A DNA stretch of 64,000 nucleotides from Acinetobacter pittii (GTDB lineage: Bacteria; Pseudomonadota; Gammaproteobacteria; Pseudomonadales; Moraxellaceae). Position 1 is the stretch's first letter; every line of letters starts with the position of its first letter. The notes below the pieces were generated by a model, which searched no databases, was not told the DNA's origin, and saw only the letters and a list, made by a program, of their open reading frames with translations. Location: NCBI RefSeq assembly GCF_034067285.1, contig NZ_CP139286.1, positions 558,001-622,000 of the forward strand. The letters run 5' to 3'. This document shows positions 24,963 through 33,067 of the stretch, piece by piece. Made by a program: the position numbers and the translations under genes.

Positions 24963-25838
24963 TTATAAACCTGCTTGCCAAAATGCTTCACCCGCTGCAA
25001 TAGGATCATTTGTCTTTTCAAGTGTTTCGATCCAAACTGGATATTGACGAATGACTGGATGCTGACTTGGATGAAAATCTTTTTTAAACCAATCTAAATA
25101 TTGGCTTTTCATGGCGGTTAAGGTGCCATTTTTACCAAAGAACCAAGGTAAGCCTTTAAGGCTCATCAAGAGTCTTTCTCTAGAACTAAAGCCATCACAT
25201 TTCAACATGATATTGGTGCGATAGAGTGTAAAACCAAACATGAGTACAGTCGTAAGAACCAATACAAAACGACGAGTTGACTCTGGTACTTCACCTACTT
25301 GTTTCATGACATCAAAAGCAACATCACGGTGCTCCATCTCTTCAATGGCATGCCACGCAAACAGCGCTCGAATATAGGGGTGAGCATTTTCCAAAGTTTT
25401 TTTATTGCTATAAAACGTTTCTGCCATTAATGCCGTTAAATGTTCAGCTGCCGCTGTCATTGCAATATTGTATTGCGGTGAGCGTTTGGTGAGTTCAAAA
25501 CGAAAAATTCTTTTCAAGGTAGCTGTGAATTGGTCAACAGGCATACCTTGTTCTTTCATGAGCTGATTCATTTTGTCATGAGCAATACCGTGTTGAGCTT
25601 CTTGTTTAATAAAGTCCACAACTCGTTTTTGTAGTTCTGGATCATCAATTTTGTCACGGAACATACGAACACATTCGATAAAATAACGCTCTCCATCAGG
25701 AAAGGTTAAGCTGAGTGCATCAAACATACGAGTCAAAAAAGGATCATTATTAAACCAAAAGCGTGGTGCTTCGTTTAAATGAAAATCCAGATCTTTACGA
25801 ACCACGGGTTCGACTTGATAAGAAACATGTGCGTTCAT
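24963..25838 (-). CDS. PF10118 family putative metal-dependent hydrolase
   Basis: A roughly 291-residue mainly helical protein of the COG3687/PF10118 group annotated as metal-dependent hydrolases. Key blocks are FHLNEAPRFWFNNDPFLTRM, SLTFPDGERYFIECVRMFRD, IKQEAQHGIAHDKMN (Glu and His likely metal ligands), and FAWHAIEEMEHRDVAFDV (a second E-x-x-H set). The paired E..H/E..EH motifs recall ferritin-like di-iron proteins, so oxygenase-like chemistry is as plausible as hydrolysis. I chose the ATG at 25838 (MNAHVSYQ) with GAG upstream; a longer TTG reading to 25913 is weaker. It is divergent from an AraC regulator, which probably controls it. Confidence 0.8.
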   Translation of the reverse strand: MNAHVSYQVEPVVRKDLDFHLNEAPRFWFNNDPFLTRMFDALSLTFPDGERYFIECVRMFRDKIDDPELQKRVVDFIKQEAQHGIAHDKMNQLMKEQGMPVDQFTATLKRIFRFELTKRSPQYNIAMTAAAEHLTALMAETFYSNKKTLENAHPYIRALFAWHAIEEMEHRDVAFDVMKQVGEVPESTRRFVLVLTTVLMFGFTLYRTNIMLKCDGFSSRERLLMSLKGLPWFFGKNGTLTAMKSQYLDWFKKDFHPSQHPVIRQYPVWIETLEKTNDPIAAGEAFWQAGL

Positions 25839-25959
25839 ATTTTTATTTCTCGCATCTAACATGTTCATTAGTATGTCGTGAATGGTCGGCTTTGTTTTGA
25901 CAGTTATTACCAATTTTTATACAGTTTGCGACAAGATGGCATTAAAAAAAGGATGAGCC

Positions 25960-27009
25960 ATGCAGGATTTTACGATTTCAAATGGCTATTTTTATTTGTG
26001 GAACACTTACTTAAAAGAAAGAGGAATCGATTGGCAGGGATTAAATCTTACGGACGTTCAGGCTCGTCAGGTTCAAAATATTTTAGCTTCATCTATTGAT
26101 GCTCAATCTTCTTTACACTTTTTTCTTGAACTCTTAGAGCTGACAGAGTCTCGTCTACAAGTTTCTAATTTAGCTTTGGAAATGGCAACTTGTATTACAC
26201 CTGCCAATTTTGGTGTATTGGGCTATATGGCTTCTCGAAGCGGCAGTTTCGCAGAGGTTCTTGAATATGTCATGAAATTTCATCGTCTCGTCATTGACGG
26301 TGAGCAAGTCGTGCCTATGAAAATCGAACAAGATACTTCTAGCATCCGTTTGTATTGGCCTTTGGTTGATGACAGCAATATTATACTTTGTGAGCTAACA
26401 TTGGCAGCTATGGTACAACTTGCTAAACAAATTGCTCCTTTTCATGATTTCCTCTTGCAGCATGTTGAGTTTGTACATCGCTCCCGTGGAGCATTAGTAC
26501 ATTATCAGCGTTTCTTTCAATGCAAATTATCATTTGAGCAACCTTACTATGCATTAACTTTTGCAAGTGAAGGATTAAGTGTTCGTCCTCGTCAGGCCGA
26601 CCCAACTCTAATGCAACTTTTGGTGAAACAGGCAGAAGAGGCATTGGCTCAGCGGAAAATACATACAGATTTAGCTCAGCAAATACATTGGATTGTTCAT
26701 GAATATTTTAAGCACAAGCAACAAGCCCCGAAAATAGAGGATATTGCTATTGAGTTGAATATCTCAGTACGAAGCTTGCAACGCCAACTACAGTCGTTAA
26801 ACACTTCATTTAAATTAATTTTAGATACTGAACGGATGAAGCGCTGTGAAATATTACTTCACCAAAATGAAAGCCTGACTGTAATTGCTGAACAGTTGGG
26901 ATATTCGGACCAGTCGGCGCTTGCGCGTGCACATAAAAATTTGACAGGACAAACTTTACTCACACGTAAAAGGCAATTACAACTCGCGCATAAAAATATT
27001 GAGAAATAA
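25960..27009 (+). CDS. AraC family transcriptional regulator
   Basis: A 349-residue regulator with an N-terminal ligand-binding domain of the PF12625 (arabinose-binding-like) type seen in OruR/MmsR-like proteins (PANFGVLGYMASRSGSFAEVLEY at about residues 84-106). The C-terminal AraC double helix-turn-helix has IAIELNISVRSLQRQLQ and VIAEQLGYSDQSALARAHKNLTG. The latter is the second HTH, with an Ala-Arg-Ala-His version of the usual FxRAFK. AAAGGATGAGCC precedes the ATG. It is transcribed divergently from the PF10118 gene across about 120 bp, so that gene is the likely target. The second AraC protein in this window (47176-48186) has the same architecture and pairs with fatty-acyl-CoA genes. Confidence 0.9.
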   Translation: MQDFTISNGYFYLWNTYLKERGIDWQGLNLTDVQARQVQNILASSIDAQSSLHFFLELLELTESRLQVSNLALEMATCITPANFGVLGYMASRSGSFAEVLEYVMKFHRLVIDGEQVVPMKIEQDTSSIRLYWPLVDDSNIILCELTLAAMVQLAKQIAPFHDFLLQHVEFVHRSRGALVHYQRFFQCKLSFEQPYYALTFASEGLSVRPRQADPTLMQLLVKQAEEALAQRKIHTDLAQQIHWIVHEYFKHKQQAPKIEDIAIELNISVRSLQRQLQSLNTSFKLILDTERMKRCEILLHQNESLTVIAEQLGYSDQSALARAHKNLTGQTLLTRKRQLQLAHKNIEK

Positions 27010-27255
27010 CTTTTGGGTGGTGATTTCTTGTTCATGCTAGGGTCTAATAATGGCTCGAAAATAGGAAGCTTTGATCATTGAGAAAAGTTTCAAAATATTG
27101 ATAAATGTACGCCATGGGTTGTATGAATCATACAATCGAATATCGCCATAACGTTAGAGCTGTTCAATGGACAAAAAATAGCGTTAAAATGCGATGTTCT
27201 TGTATTTCTACAAACAACTCCTCAATTTTAAATAATTCAAGGAAAGCACAACCCT

Positions 27256-28059
27256 ATGTCACGTCTTGCCACCCGTTTTGAAAAGCTTAAGTCCCAACAA
27301 CGTAAAGCGCTTGTATCTTATGTTATGGCGGGTGATCCACAGCCACAAGTAACGGTTCCGTTACTGCATAAAATGGTTGCGGCAGGAGTAGATGTCATTG
27401 AGCTTGGTTTACCATTTTCAGATCCAATGGCTGATGGCCCGGTAATTGCGCTTGCAGCTGAACGTGCGCTTGCAGCAGGGACCAATACGTTGGATGCACT
27501 TAACATGGTAAAAGAGTTCCGTGAGCAGGATCAGGAAACACCTGTTGTTTTAATGGGTTATCTAAATCCGGTTGAAGTGATTGGTTACGAGAAGTTTGTT
27601 TCTCATGCGAAACAATGTGGTGTAGATGGCTTATTACTTGTGGATTTACCACCAGAAGAGTCAAAAGAATTTGGTGCTGTGTTGAAACAACATGATATGG
27701 ACCAAATTTTCTTGCTTGCACCAACTTCTACAGATCAACGCATTCAACATGTGGCAAATCAGGCAAGTGGATTTATCTACTACGTTTCACTGAAAGGTGT
27801 AACGGGAGCCGCAACACTTGATACGGCAGAAGCTGCTGCACGTATTCAAAAGATCAAAAGTGCTACTGATATTCCAGTAGGTGTTGGTTTTGGTATTAGT
27901 GATGCCGCTTCAGCAAAAGCAATGGGTAACGTTGCTGATGCCGTGATTGTAGGTAGTGCTTTCGTTAAAAATTTTGCAACGTTGGCAGCGGATGACGCTG
28001 TTGAACAGACGGTGAGTAAAGTCAAGGAGCTTCGAGCAGCGCTCGATGAGTTAGTATGA
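27256..28059 (+). CDS. trpA: Tryptophan synthase alpha chain
   Basis: Cleaves indole-3-glycerol phosphate to indole and glyceraldehyde 3-phosphate (267 residues). The family signature VIELGLPFSDPMADGPVIALA carries catalytic Asp in PFSDPMADG, and the catalytic Glu is in DVIELG. Further motifs are LMGYLNPV, GLLLVDLPPEES, FIYYVSLKGVTGA, VGFGISDA and GSAFV. AAGGAAAG precedes the ATG. It overlaps accD by four bases (ATGA) and so leads the operon trpA-accD-folC-SPOR. The 246 bp upstream (27010-27255) contains an AT-rich region with a TAAAAT element that may be a promoter, but no leader peptide rich in Trp codons is seen. Confidence 0.95.
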   Translation: MSRLATRFEKLKSQQRKALVSYVMAGDPQPQVTVPLLHKMVAAGVDVIELGLPFSDPMADGPVIALAAERALAAGTNTLDALNMVKEFREQDQETPVVLMGYLNPVEVIGYEKFVSHAKQCGVDGLLLVDLPPEESKEFGAVLKQHDMDQIFLLAPTSTDQRIQHVANQASGFIYYVSLKGVTGAATLDTAEAAARIQKIKSATDIPVGVGFGISDAASAKAMGNVADAVIVGSAFVKNFATLAADDAVEQTVSKVKELRAALDELV

Positions 28060-28952
28060 ATCAAGAAGTGAAACCAGGGAAAGTTCTTAGCCCTTCGACA
28101 CCATGGACAAAACGTCCGGTTCCAGGTATTGAGGTCGCAGATGAGCAACAAATTCTCAAAGCAACATTTACTGAGCCAACGATTGAATGTCCTGAATGTC
28201 ATGCACTAGTGACACGTACAGCAATATCTTTCAATGCGTATGTTTGTCCGCAATGTGATGAACATTTACGTATGAAAGCTCGTGACCGCTTGAACTGGTT
28301 CTTCGACAATGTTGTAACTGAATTGGGCCAAGAATTTAGTGCCAAAGATCCACTAAAGTTTGTTGACTCTAAACCGTATCCAGATCGTATGCGTGAAGCG
28401 CAAACTAAAACTGGTGAAACGGAAGCTTTAATTGCCATGCAAGGTAACTTAAATGGCGTGGATATGATTGCATGTGCTTTTGAGTTCGACTTTATGGGCG
28501 GCTCAATGGGTACGGTTGTAGGTGATCGCTTTGTTCAGGCTGCCGAGCTTGCAATTGAAAAACGTCAACCATTAATCTGTTTCGCAGCTTCTGGTGGCGC
28601 GCGTATGCAAGAAGGTATGTTATCGCTTATGCAAATGGCGCGTACTTCTGCTGCGATTCAAAAATTAAAAGATGCTGGCTTACCGTATATCGTGGTGTTA
28701 ACACATCCTGTATATGGTGGTGTAACAGCTTCATTAGCAATGTTGGGTGATATTCATATTGCTGAACCTAAAGCGATGATTGGCTTTGCTGGTAAACGTG
28801 TAATTGAGCAAACTGTACGTGAAACACTAGAAGAACCGTTCCAACGTGCTGAATATTTGCTTGATCATGGTGTAATCGATCAGATTGTTCATCGTCATGC
28901 TTTACGTGATACTGTATCTCGACTTGTATCGAAATTGATGAACTTACCTTGA
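28056..28952 (+). CDS. accD: Acetyl-CoA carboxylase carboxyltransferase subunit beta
   Basis: Beta subunit of the carboxyltransferase that makes malonyl-CoA for fatty acid synthesis (298 residues). The N-terminal zinc ribbon is visible as IECPECHALV and YVCPQCDEH (four Cys, about residues 48-70). The crotonase-like core has DFMGGSMGTVVGDRF, CFAASGGARMQEG for CoA binding and VLTHPVYGGVTASLAMLGD, and IGFAGKRVIEQT follows. It starts within the trpA stop (ATGA overlap) and its own stop overlaps the TTG start of folC, so the three genes are translationally coupled. The accD-folC arrangement is conserved among gammaproteobacteria. Confidence 0.96.
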   Translation: MNQEVKPGKVLSPSTPWTKRPVPGIEVADEQQILKATFTEPTIECPECHALVTRTAISFNAYVCPQCDEHLRMKARDRLNWFFDNVVTELGQEFSAKDPLKFVDSKPYPDRMREAQTKTGETEALIAMQGNLNGVDMIACAFEFDFMGGSMGTVVGDRFVQAAELAIEKRQPLICFAASGGARMQEGMLSLMQMARTSAAIQKLKDAGLPYIVVLTHPVYGGVTASLAMLGDIHIAEPKAMIGFAGKRVIEQTVRETLEEPFQRAEYLLDHGVIDQIVHRHALRDTVSRLVSKLMNLP

Positions 28953-30235
28953 ACCAACAAGCTCCACTTTCAATAGACTCTTTAGATACATGGCTCAATT
29001 ATTGGAGCCATGTTCACGTTACAGGGATAGATCTTGGTCTGGAACGTGTAATTCCTGTTGCAGAAAAGCTGGGTGTAACTCAGCCCCATGCTAAAGTTTT
29101 TACAGTAGCCGGAACGAATGGTAAAGGCTCAACTACAACTACACTGGCTGCGATATTAAACGCACAAGGTTATAAAGTTGGGCTATATCAGTCACCGCAT
29201 ATCTATCGCTTTAATGAGCGAGTCAAATTAGGTGGAGTCGAAGTCGATGATCAAAGTCTGATTGATGCTTTTGTTCAAGTCGATCAGGCTCGTCGCGATT
29301 GCGATTTAAGCTTATCTTTTTTTGAAGCAACCACTTTGGCTGCTTTTGTTATTTTTAAACAACAACAATGTGATGTATGGGTGCTCGAAGTCGGTTTGGG
29401 CGGGCGTTTAGATGTCGTCAATGTGATTGATCCCGACATTGCAGTAATTACTAATATTGGCCTAGATCACACAGATTGGTTAGGCGATACCATCGAAAAA
29501 ATTGCTTTTGAAAAAGCAGGTATTATTCGTCCACATATTCCGGTTATTTTTGCAGGCGAGCAACCATTGCCGCAAGCAATTCAAGATAAAGCACAAAGTA
29601 CACAAGCAGAGTTATATACTATTAATCGTGATTATTTTTATAAGCTCGCAGATGATGGACAAAACTGGTACTTTGCTTCGGAAGGAACTACTTTAAAATT
29701 TCCGTTAGGTACATTAGCGATTGAAAATATTGCTGGGGCAGTTGCTGCCATTTTAAATAGCGGACTTGAGATTTCTCAGTCAGCATTAGAAAAAGGTATT
29801 CAATCTGCTCGCTTAGCAGGGCGTTTTGAACAGCGCCAAGTGGATGGGAAAACGGTAATTTTTGATGCTGGACACAATCCTCATGGTGTTGAATTTTTGT
29901 TAAAGCAATTGCGAAATTTCTTAGAATACAATAAACAGTACACAGAAGTTGTCGCAGTATTTTCAATGCTGGCAGATAAAGATATAAAATCAGTAGTCGA
30001 TTTATTGAAACCTACTGTTTTACATTGGAAAATTGCTGAATTGAATGTGCCGCGTGCTGCATCGATTCAGCAACTCAATGATGCCTTGCAAGGCCAGACA
30101 GTACAACAATATGGCAATATCAAAGAGGCTTTTAAATCAGCGCTTGAGCAAACAAATAACAATCAGCTGATTTTGGCCTGTGGTTCGTTTCATACTTTAG
30201 AAGCGATTTGGGAGTATTTGGAAGAATGTCAATGA
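28949..30235 (+). CDS. folC: Bifunctional dihydrofolate/folylpolyglutamate synthase
   Basis: Adds glutamate to dihydropteroate and to reduced folates (428 residues). The Mur-ligase-type P loop is TVAGTNGKGSTTTTLAA (about residues 50-66). The omega loop SPHIYRFNERV and the VGLGGRLDVVNVIDPD and TNIGLDHTDWLGDT blocks are typical, with the catalytic Lys in FEKAGIIRP and the C-terminal ligase domain including FDAGHNPHGVEF. The start is a TTG at 28949 overlapping the accD stop, a common arrangement under translational coupling. The last four bases overlap the ATG of the SPOR gene. Confidence 0.95.
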   Translation: MNQQAPLSIDSLDTWLNYWSHVHVTGIDLGLERVIPVAEKLGVTQPHAKVFTVAGTNGKGSTTTTLAAILNAQGYKVGLYQSPHIYRFNERVKLGGVEVDDQSLIDAFVQVDQARRDCDLSLSFFEATTLAAFVIFKQQQCDVWVLEVGLGGRLDVVNVIDPDIAVITNIGLDHTDWLGDTIEKIAFEKAGIIRPHIPVIFAGEQPLPQAIQDKAQSTQAELYTINRDYFYKLADDGQNWYFASEGTTLKFPLGTLAIENIAGAVAAILNSGLEISQSALEKGIQSARLAGRFEQRQVDGKTVIFDAGHNPHGVEFLLKQLRNFLEYNKQYTEVVAVFSMLADKDIKSVVDLLKPTVLHWKIAELNVPRAASIQQLNDALQGQTVQQYGNIKEAFKSALEQTNNNQLILACGSFHTLEAIWEYLEECQ

Positions 30236-31323
30236 ATAACAAACAACGCTGGATGGGTGGCGTTGTTTTACTAGGAGGTGGTGTTTTATTGGCAGCATTA
30301 CTTCTAAAAGGAAATGAGGAAATAAAACAGGTTGAAGTTCAACCATCCGCATCCACATCGCCAAAAACTCAAACTAAACCAAAACAGACAACTGAAGGGC
30401 AAATGGTACAACTGCAACCGCTTGCGGTTGACGTTGAAACTGAAAAACGTTTGCTTGAAGAACAACGTCGTGCGCGTGAAAAGGCTGTTGCCGAACAAGA
30501 AGCACGTGCAGCTGAGTTTTTAGCAATGCAGCAGCAGGCTGAGGCTGATGCTGCTCGTAAAGCCGCAGCAGAGTACGCTGCAATTAATGCGCGCCGTACA
30601 GCGGCTCAAGAAAGTTCAGATAATATTCCACCAGAGTTAGTGGGTGAGGCGAAAGCTAAAAACCAGCAAACCAATACGGTGAATAAAACAACTGCTACTT
30701 CAAAAATAGATGCAGATAAAAAAGCTGCTGAAGCAAAACGACAAGCAGAAGCTGATAAAAAAGCAGCAGATGCTAAGCGCCAAGCAGAAGCGGATAAAAA
30801 AACAACTGAAGCCAAACGCCAAGCGGAAGTTGATAAGAAAACAGCCGAAGCCAAACGCCAAGCAGAAGCTGATAAAAAAGCGGCAGATGCTAAGCGCCAA
30901 GCAGAAGCAGACAAGAAAGCAGCTGAAGCCAAACGCCAAGCAGAGGCTGATAAGAAAGCAGCCGAAGCTAAACGCCAAGCAGAAGCTGATAAAAAAGCTT
31001 CTGATGCTAAACGAAAAGCGGAAGCGGAGAAAAAAGCTGAAGCTGAAAAGGCGCGTGAACTGCTTGAAAACGGTGATAAAAAGTGGATGGTTCAAGTGGC
31101 TTTGGCTGCTAACCAAGCAAATGCAGATGCAGTGGTTTCTAAATTACGAGCTAAGGGCTATAAGGTAACTACAAGCCCAACCAGTAAGGGAATCCGTATT
31201 ATGGTTGGTCCTGCGAAAGACCGTGATACAGCAGATGCAGCTCGTAAAAAAATTACTTCTGATTCAAGCTTAAATATGAAATCAGCTTGGGTAATTGACT
31301 GGGTGCCGCTTGATCAGCGATAA
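30232..31323 (+). CDS. SPOR domain protein with alanine/lysine tandem repeats
   Basis: A 363-residue inner-membrane cell-division-type protein. The N-terminal anchor is at about residues 5-24 (RWMGGVVLLGGGVLLAALLL). A helical charged region follows, then eight copies of a 13-residue unit like ADKKAAEAKRQAE (30712-31023), forming a long rigid TolA-like helix. The C-terminal SPOR domain (about residues 285-360, KWMVQVALAANQANADAVVS ... GIRIMVGPAKDRDTADAA) would bind denuded peptidoglycan at the septum, as DedD, FtsN and DamX do. The ATG at 30232 has GGAAG seven bases upstream and overlaps the folC stop; an upstream GTG/ATG reading from 30208 is unlikely. In related genomes this position (after folC) holds a DedD-like gene. 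Confidence 0.85.
   Translation: MNNKQRWMGGVVLLGGGVLLAALLLKGNEEIKQVEVQPSASTSPKTQTKPKQTTEGQMVQLQPLAVDVETEKRLLEEQRRAREKAVAEQEARAAEFLAMQQQAEADAARKAAAEYAAINARRTAAQESSDNIPPELVGEAKAKNQQTNTVNKTTATSKIDADKKAAEAKRQAEADKKAADAKRQAEADKKTTEAKRQAEVDKKTAEAKRQAEADKKAADAKRQAEADKKAAEAKRQAEADKKAAEAKRQAEADKKASDAKRKAEAEKKAEAEKARELLENGDKKWMVQVALAANQANADAVVSKLRAKGYKVTTSPTSKGIRIMVGPAKDRDTADAARKKITSDSSLNMKSAWVIDWVPLDQR
30712..31023 (+). repeat. 39-bp tandem repeat array (eight units) within the SPOR gene
   Basis: Eight consecutive 39-bp units encode 13-residue repeats of the form (A/V)DKK(A/T)(A/T/S)(E/D)AKRQAE. Units differ mainly at synonymous and Ala/Thr/Asp positions. The array is an obvious candidate for slip-strand length variation between strains. 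Confidence 0.9.
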
Positions 31324-31333
31324 AGGCTGATCA
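31311..31333 (+). terminator. Hairpin at the end of the trpA-accD-folC-SPOR operon
   Basis: TGATCAGC (31311-31318) and GCTGATCA (31326-31333) are perfect 8-bp arms spanning the stop codon. No T run follows, so it is a weak terminator at best. Confidence 0.4.
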
Positions 31334-31403
31334 TCCCCTAAATCAAATCTGGAACACTTCAAAGGCTGTATTCTTGTGAGGAGTGTTCCATTCAATAGGG
31401 GAT
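31333..31403 (+). promoter_or_regulatory. Nested inverted repeat enclosing the ribosome binding site of the DUF6929 gene
   Basis: The outer arms ATCCCCTA (31333-31340) and TAGGGGAT (31396-31403) surround the inner arms GGAACACT (31351-31358) and AGTGTTCC (31382-31389). The AGGGGA that would serve as Shine-Dalgarno for the ATG at 31411 lies inside the outer right arm, so folding would hide it. Confidence 0.55.
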
Positions 31404-31410
31404 CTTGAAG

Positions 31411-32340
31411 ATGAATACAATAATTAAAATATTAGAAAAATTTGTTTTTGCACAAGATTCAATGATTAGCGCGCTGTCTGGAGTTGCTTGTGTGGGGGAG
31501 GATGTTTATTTTGTTGGCGATAATCTCCCTTATCTATTAAGAATCAAGCGAACCCAGAACATGGCCGATGCAAAGGTCTTTGAAAAAATTCCATTATTTG
31601 ATCCCTCAGAGCAAATACCGCTCAGTGTATTAAGCAAAAAACAGAAACCTGATTTTGAGGCTTTAACCTCCATAAGTTGGAACGGACAATCACAGCTTTT
31701 GGTGATGGGGTCGGGTTCAACAGAAAATCGAAAACGAGCATTACTTTATAACCCTGCCAATGATCAGGTCAGGACCTTCTTGGATGCGGTTGATTATGAT
31801 TTTTTGCAGCATCAGGTTGAGTTAACAGGTGGGGCTGATCTCAATATAGAAGCCATATGTTCAGACCATCGTTATCTCTATATTTTTCAACGTGGTAACA
31901 TAAATAGCCATCATGGGGTTTTAATCTTTGATTTAATTAAAATTCAAGCAGAAGAACCCTTAGCAAATACACTTATACATTCCCTCAAACTGAGCTTAGC
32001 TGAGCTTGATGGTTCAGCAAGCGGCATTTCAGATGCTTGTTTTTTAGCGGATAAAAATTTGATTGTTGCTACAGCTACGGTCGAACAAACACTCAATACC
32101 TATGATGATGGTGTTGTCTTAGGAAGTTTTATCTTGGTGTTTTCACCTGATGGTAAAGCTTTAGCGACTCATTTGATTCAAGATGCGAAAGGACAGACGC
32201 TGCCAATCAAGGTTGAAGGGATTACTTGGTTTGAATCTAGATCTAATGGCGAAGTCTTTTTATTAGTAACAGACAGCGATGGTGGTGATTCTGAGATTTT
32301 GAAGATATTGCTTAGCAACGCCGCTTTGGGAAAATCATAA
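31411..32340 (+). CDS. DUF6929-like beta-propeller protein
   Basis: A 309-residue protein with no signal peptide that resembles the DUF6929 group, which I place by its repeated blade-like stretches: SGVACVGEDVYFVGDNLPYLLRI near the start, then FEALTSISWNGQSQLLVMGSGS, ADLNIEAICSDHRYLYIFQRG and KVEGITWFESRSNGEVFLLVTDSDGGDS. The pattern of short strands with conserved (D/N)xE-(G/A)(I/L) segments is what esterase-like or phytase-like propellers show. I cannot assign an activity. The start is taken as the ATG at 31411; a TTG two codons earlier is possible. The ribosome binding site lies inside a nested inverted repeat, so its translation may be conditional. It stands at the start of an accessory-looking block. 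Confidence 0.65.
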   Translation: MNTIIKILEKFVFAQDSMISALSGVACVGEDVYFVGDNLPYLLRIKRTQNMADAKVFEKIPLFDPSEQIPLSVLSKKQKPDFEALTSISWNGQSQLLVMGSGSTENRKRALLYNPANDQVRTFLDAVDYDFLQHQVELTGGADLNIEAICSDHRYLYIFQRGNINSHHGVLIFDLIKIQAEEPLANTLIHSLKLSLAELDGSASGISDACFLADKNLIVATATVEQTLNTYDDGVVLGSFILVFSPDGKALATHLIQDAKGQTLPIKVEGITWFESRSNGEVFLLVTDSDGGDSEILKILLSNAALGKS

Positions 32341-32485
32341 AAATAAAACATATTTTTGATAGTTATCTCTCTTTAAATATATATTTTTCGATGTATTTGC
32401 TAAAAATGAAAACGATCAATAAGTGGGTGATTGAGCCAATTTATTTGCCTAGTAATTGGGTTTGTATGCAAAAACACTCGAGTCT

Positions 32486-33067
32486 TTAGCTGCTAGAATT
32501 CGACAATTGTTGTTGAATCCATCTTACATTTTCAGGAGTAAATAACCGGTCAATGTTCTTCCAAATAATATGATAACCATAACCTCCGTGTTTCATTTCT
32601 TTAACGGCATCATCAATTGCCCAATTTTCAAAAATAATGCGATACATGGCAACGCTGGCCCCTGTACGATCTGAACCATGGTAACAATGCAATAAAACGC
32701 GTTGATCATTCTGCTTAGCAATTTTGATTTGTTGCATGACTTCTAATAAATCTTGTCGGTTAATTGCCCATGTGTTGATAGGAATGTGTACAAGATTAAA
32801 ATTTTCATTTTTAAAAACTAAAGTATCTGCGTCTTTGGCCCTCAAATTAATGATCGTTCCAATTTGATTTTTCTTTAATTCTGAAATCATGGCAGCATTT
32901 GGTTGTTCACTGCGAAAAACATCATTACTAATTTGGTAAAAGTTATGGGTTTGAGAAACTAAGCTTCCCCAATCTTGTGGTCGATGCTCATGAGCAATAC
33001 TTTCGTGCTGCATACAGCCTTGTAGATTTATACAGATCACAAGTGTAAGGAGTGATAATTTCTTCAT
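32486..33067 (-). CDS. Tyrosine/dual-specificity phosphatase-like lipoprotein
   Basis: A 193-residue predicted lipoprotein with a protein-phosphatase fold. The signal peptide ends in LQGC (Cys 18), so the enzyme would sit at the envelope. The phosphatase signature HCYHGSDRTG gives the catalytic Cys 128 and Arg 134 of the Cx5R loop. VFRSEQPNAAMI and IGTIINLRAKDADT are typical of the SAM-associated/DSP-PTPase subfamily (PF22741-like). A general acid Asp is not obvious and may be replaced by NTW. It overlaps the MBL-fold gene upstream by four bases, so the two are co-translated. Periplasmic phosphatases of this type have been proposed to act on phosphosugars or phospholipids, but no substrate can be named here. 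Confidence 0.8.
   Translation of the reverse strand: MKKLSLLTLVICINLQGCMQHESIAHEHRPQDWGSLVSQTHNFYQISNDVFRSEQPNAAMISELKKNQIGTIINLRAKDADTLVFKNENFNLVHIPINTWAINRQDLLEVMQQIKIAKQNDQRVLLHCYHGSDRTGASVAMYRIIFENWAIDDAVKEMKHGGYGYHIIWKNIDRLFTPENVRWIQQQLSNSSS

Noticed and set aside
30600..31116. Reverse- and forward-frame ORFs and a CRISPR-like appearance over the 39-bp repeats
   Set aside because: The repeats are contiguous without unique spacers and code for a helical protein, so they are not CRISPR; the other-frame ORFs follow from the repetitive codons.
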